Assembly (NCBI RefSeq): GCF_004297265.1
Contig: NZ_SCUT01000028.1
Coordinates: 62,001 to 126,000 of the forward strand
Direction: 5' to 3'
DNA length: 64,000 nt
DNA from: Reyranella sp.
Lineage (GTDB): Bacteria; Pseudomonadota; Alphaproteobacteria; Reyranellales; Reyranellaceae
The position numbers and the translations under genes were made by a program. The notes under the pieces were generated by a model that saw nothing but the letters and a program-made list of their open reading frames with translations, was not told where the DNA came from and searched no databases. Below, piece by piece: positions 63,315 through 64,000 of this stretch (its first letter is position 1; the number at the start of each line of letters is the position of its first letter).

Positions 63315-64000
63315 CAACGCAAAAAATTTATCAGCTGCCGGTCGAGATCACGAACTGGAAGTTCGATGGCGCGACCGAGATCGCCTTCAACTGGGAATAC
63401 GAGGACGGGTCCGCCGACCTGCTGAACCTTTACGAGAAGGGCAAGCAGCAGCAGTGGGACACCAGCACCCGTATCGACTGGACCCAGGAGCTGTTCGAAG
63501 GCAACCCGATGGGCATGGCCGACGAGACGATCCCGATCTACGGCTCGCCCTTCTGGGACAAGATGACAGACAAGGAGAAGGACTGGCTGCGCTTCAACCT
63601 GCAGTGCCATTCCATCTGCCAGTTCATGCATGGCGAGCAGGGCGCGCTGATCGCCACCGCCAAGATCGTCAACACCGTGCCGGACATGAACGCGAAGTTC
63701 TATGCCGCGACGCAGGTGATGGACGAGGCCCGTCACGTCGAGAGCTACAAGCGTCTGATCCACGAGAAGTTCAAGGCGGCCTATCCGATCACGGATTCGC
63801 TCAAGAACCTGCTTGAGCAGACGCTGACCGACCGTCGCTGGGACATGACCTATCTCGGCATGCAGGTGCTGATCGAAGGCCTGGCGCTCGCCGCCTTCCA
63901 GCGCATCCGCGACACCGCCAAGAACAACCTGGCCGGCGCCGTGAACGCCTACGTCATGCAGGACGAGGCGCGGCACGTCACCTTTGGCCGCATGGCGCTG
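63311..64000 (+). CDS. Ferritin-like di-iron oxygenase, AurF-like, second copy, 3' end outside window
   Basis: The first 230 codons are present. The product is clearly a paralogue of the gene at 60387: MTTQKIYQLPVEITNWKFDGA, WEYEDGSADLLNLYEKGKQQQWD, FMHGEQGALIATAKIVNTV and both E-x28-DEARH motifs at the same residue numbers (138-142 and 218-222). Most changes are in the segment between about residues 55 and 100. The two may differ in substrate or form a complex. GGAGG precedes the ATG, inside a small upstream ORF. The right edge cuts it before the C-terminal third. Confidence 0.85.
   Translation, partial: MTTQKIYQLPVEITNWKFDGATEIAFNWEYEDGSADLLNLYEKGKQQQWDTSTRIDWTQELFEGNPMGMADETIPIYGSPFWDKMTDKEKDWLRFNLQCHSICQFMHGEQGALIATAKIVNTVPDMNAKFYAATQVMDEARHVESYKRLIHEKFKAAYPITDSLKNLLEQTLTDRRWDMTYLGMQVLIEGLALAAFQRIRDTAKNNLAGAVNAYVMQDEARHVTFGRMAL

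Overview
The window is GC-rich, densely coded, single-chromosome-like DNA of an alphaproteobacterium. The style fits a Reyranella-like or other Rhodospirillales/Hyphomicrobiales soil or freshwater heterotroph. That placement is an inference from gene content: tripartite-tricarboxylate (Bug) receptors, a class III CoA-transferase, several ABC importers for peptides and amino acids, a TPP riboswitch before thiC, an EcfG-type general stress promoter and palindromic intergenic repeats. No rRNA, tRNA, insertion sequence, prophage or CRISPR array was seen.

Layout. 1-2.0 kb: the end of a Bug receptor gene, a tandem universal stress protein and a 59-residue orphan. 2.06-3.84 kb: a leftward three-gene membrane-stress operon behind a well-matched EcfG promoter. 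4.06-7.4 kb: opgG-opgH for osmoregulated periplasmic glucans, then a glutathione S-transferase, an M17 aminopeptidase and a 2-hydroxyacid dehydrogenase. 10.6-16.2 kb: yejABEF peptide importer. 16.4-18.5 kb: a GrdB-type gene with an in-frame UGA read as selenocysteine, followed by a CoA-transferase. 18.6-22.1 kb: OprD-type porin and riboswitch-controlled thiC. 22.2-31.5 kb: an mdtABC-type RND pump with its own NodT-type outer-membrane factor. 31.7-36.5 kb: O-acetylhomoserine sulfhydrylase, nitroreductase behind a Fur-like box, AhpD-like protein, GNAT, SDR and a second Bug receptor. 36.6-43.0 kb: an exported PCMT-like methyltransferase, a membrane spermidine-synthase-like protein, an exported hydrolase, a PhnZ-type HD protein and a PLP dehydratase. 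43.0-44.4 kb: a lower-GC patch with two orphan genes.

44.4-55.3 kb is a long leftward block. It joins a dipeptide-type ABC importer to a thioesterase, a quinone-oxidoreductase-like enzyme, an acyl-CoA ligase, an M14-like DUF2817 hydrolase and a glyoxalase-like protein. It looks like an uptake and catabolism unit for an unknown acylated or peptide-like substrate. 55.5-60.3 kb holds an exported GH1 glucosidase, a branched-chain amino-acid-type receptor, a GTP cyclohydrolase II with a degenerate N-terminal half and an orphan OmpR-type regulator. 60.3-64 kb holds two paralogous AurF-like di-iron proteins around a flavin/2Fe-2S reductase and a DUF1275 membrane protein.

The strongest unusual signals are three. 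First, the selenoprotein at 16380-17306 has a SECIS-like hairpin right after its UGA. Second, a conserved tiny leader peptide (MSxASxFRxxI) precedes both di-iron genes and is positioned for translational coupling. Third, the exported methyltransferase / membrane aminopropyltransferase-like / exported hydrolase module has no function I can assign.
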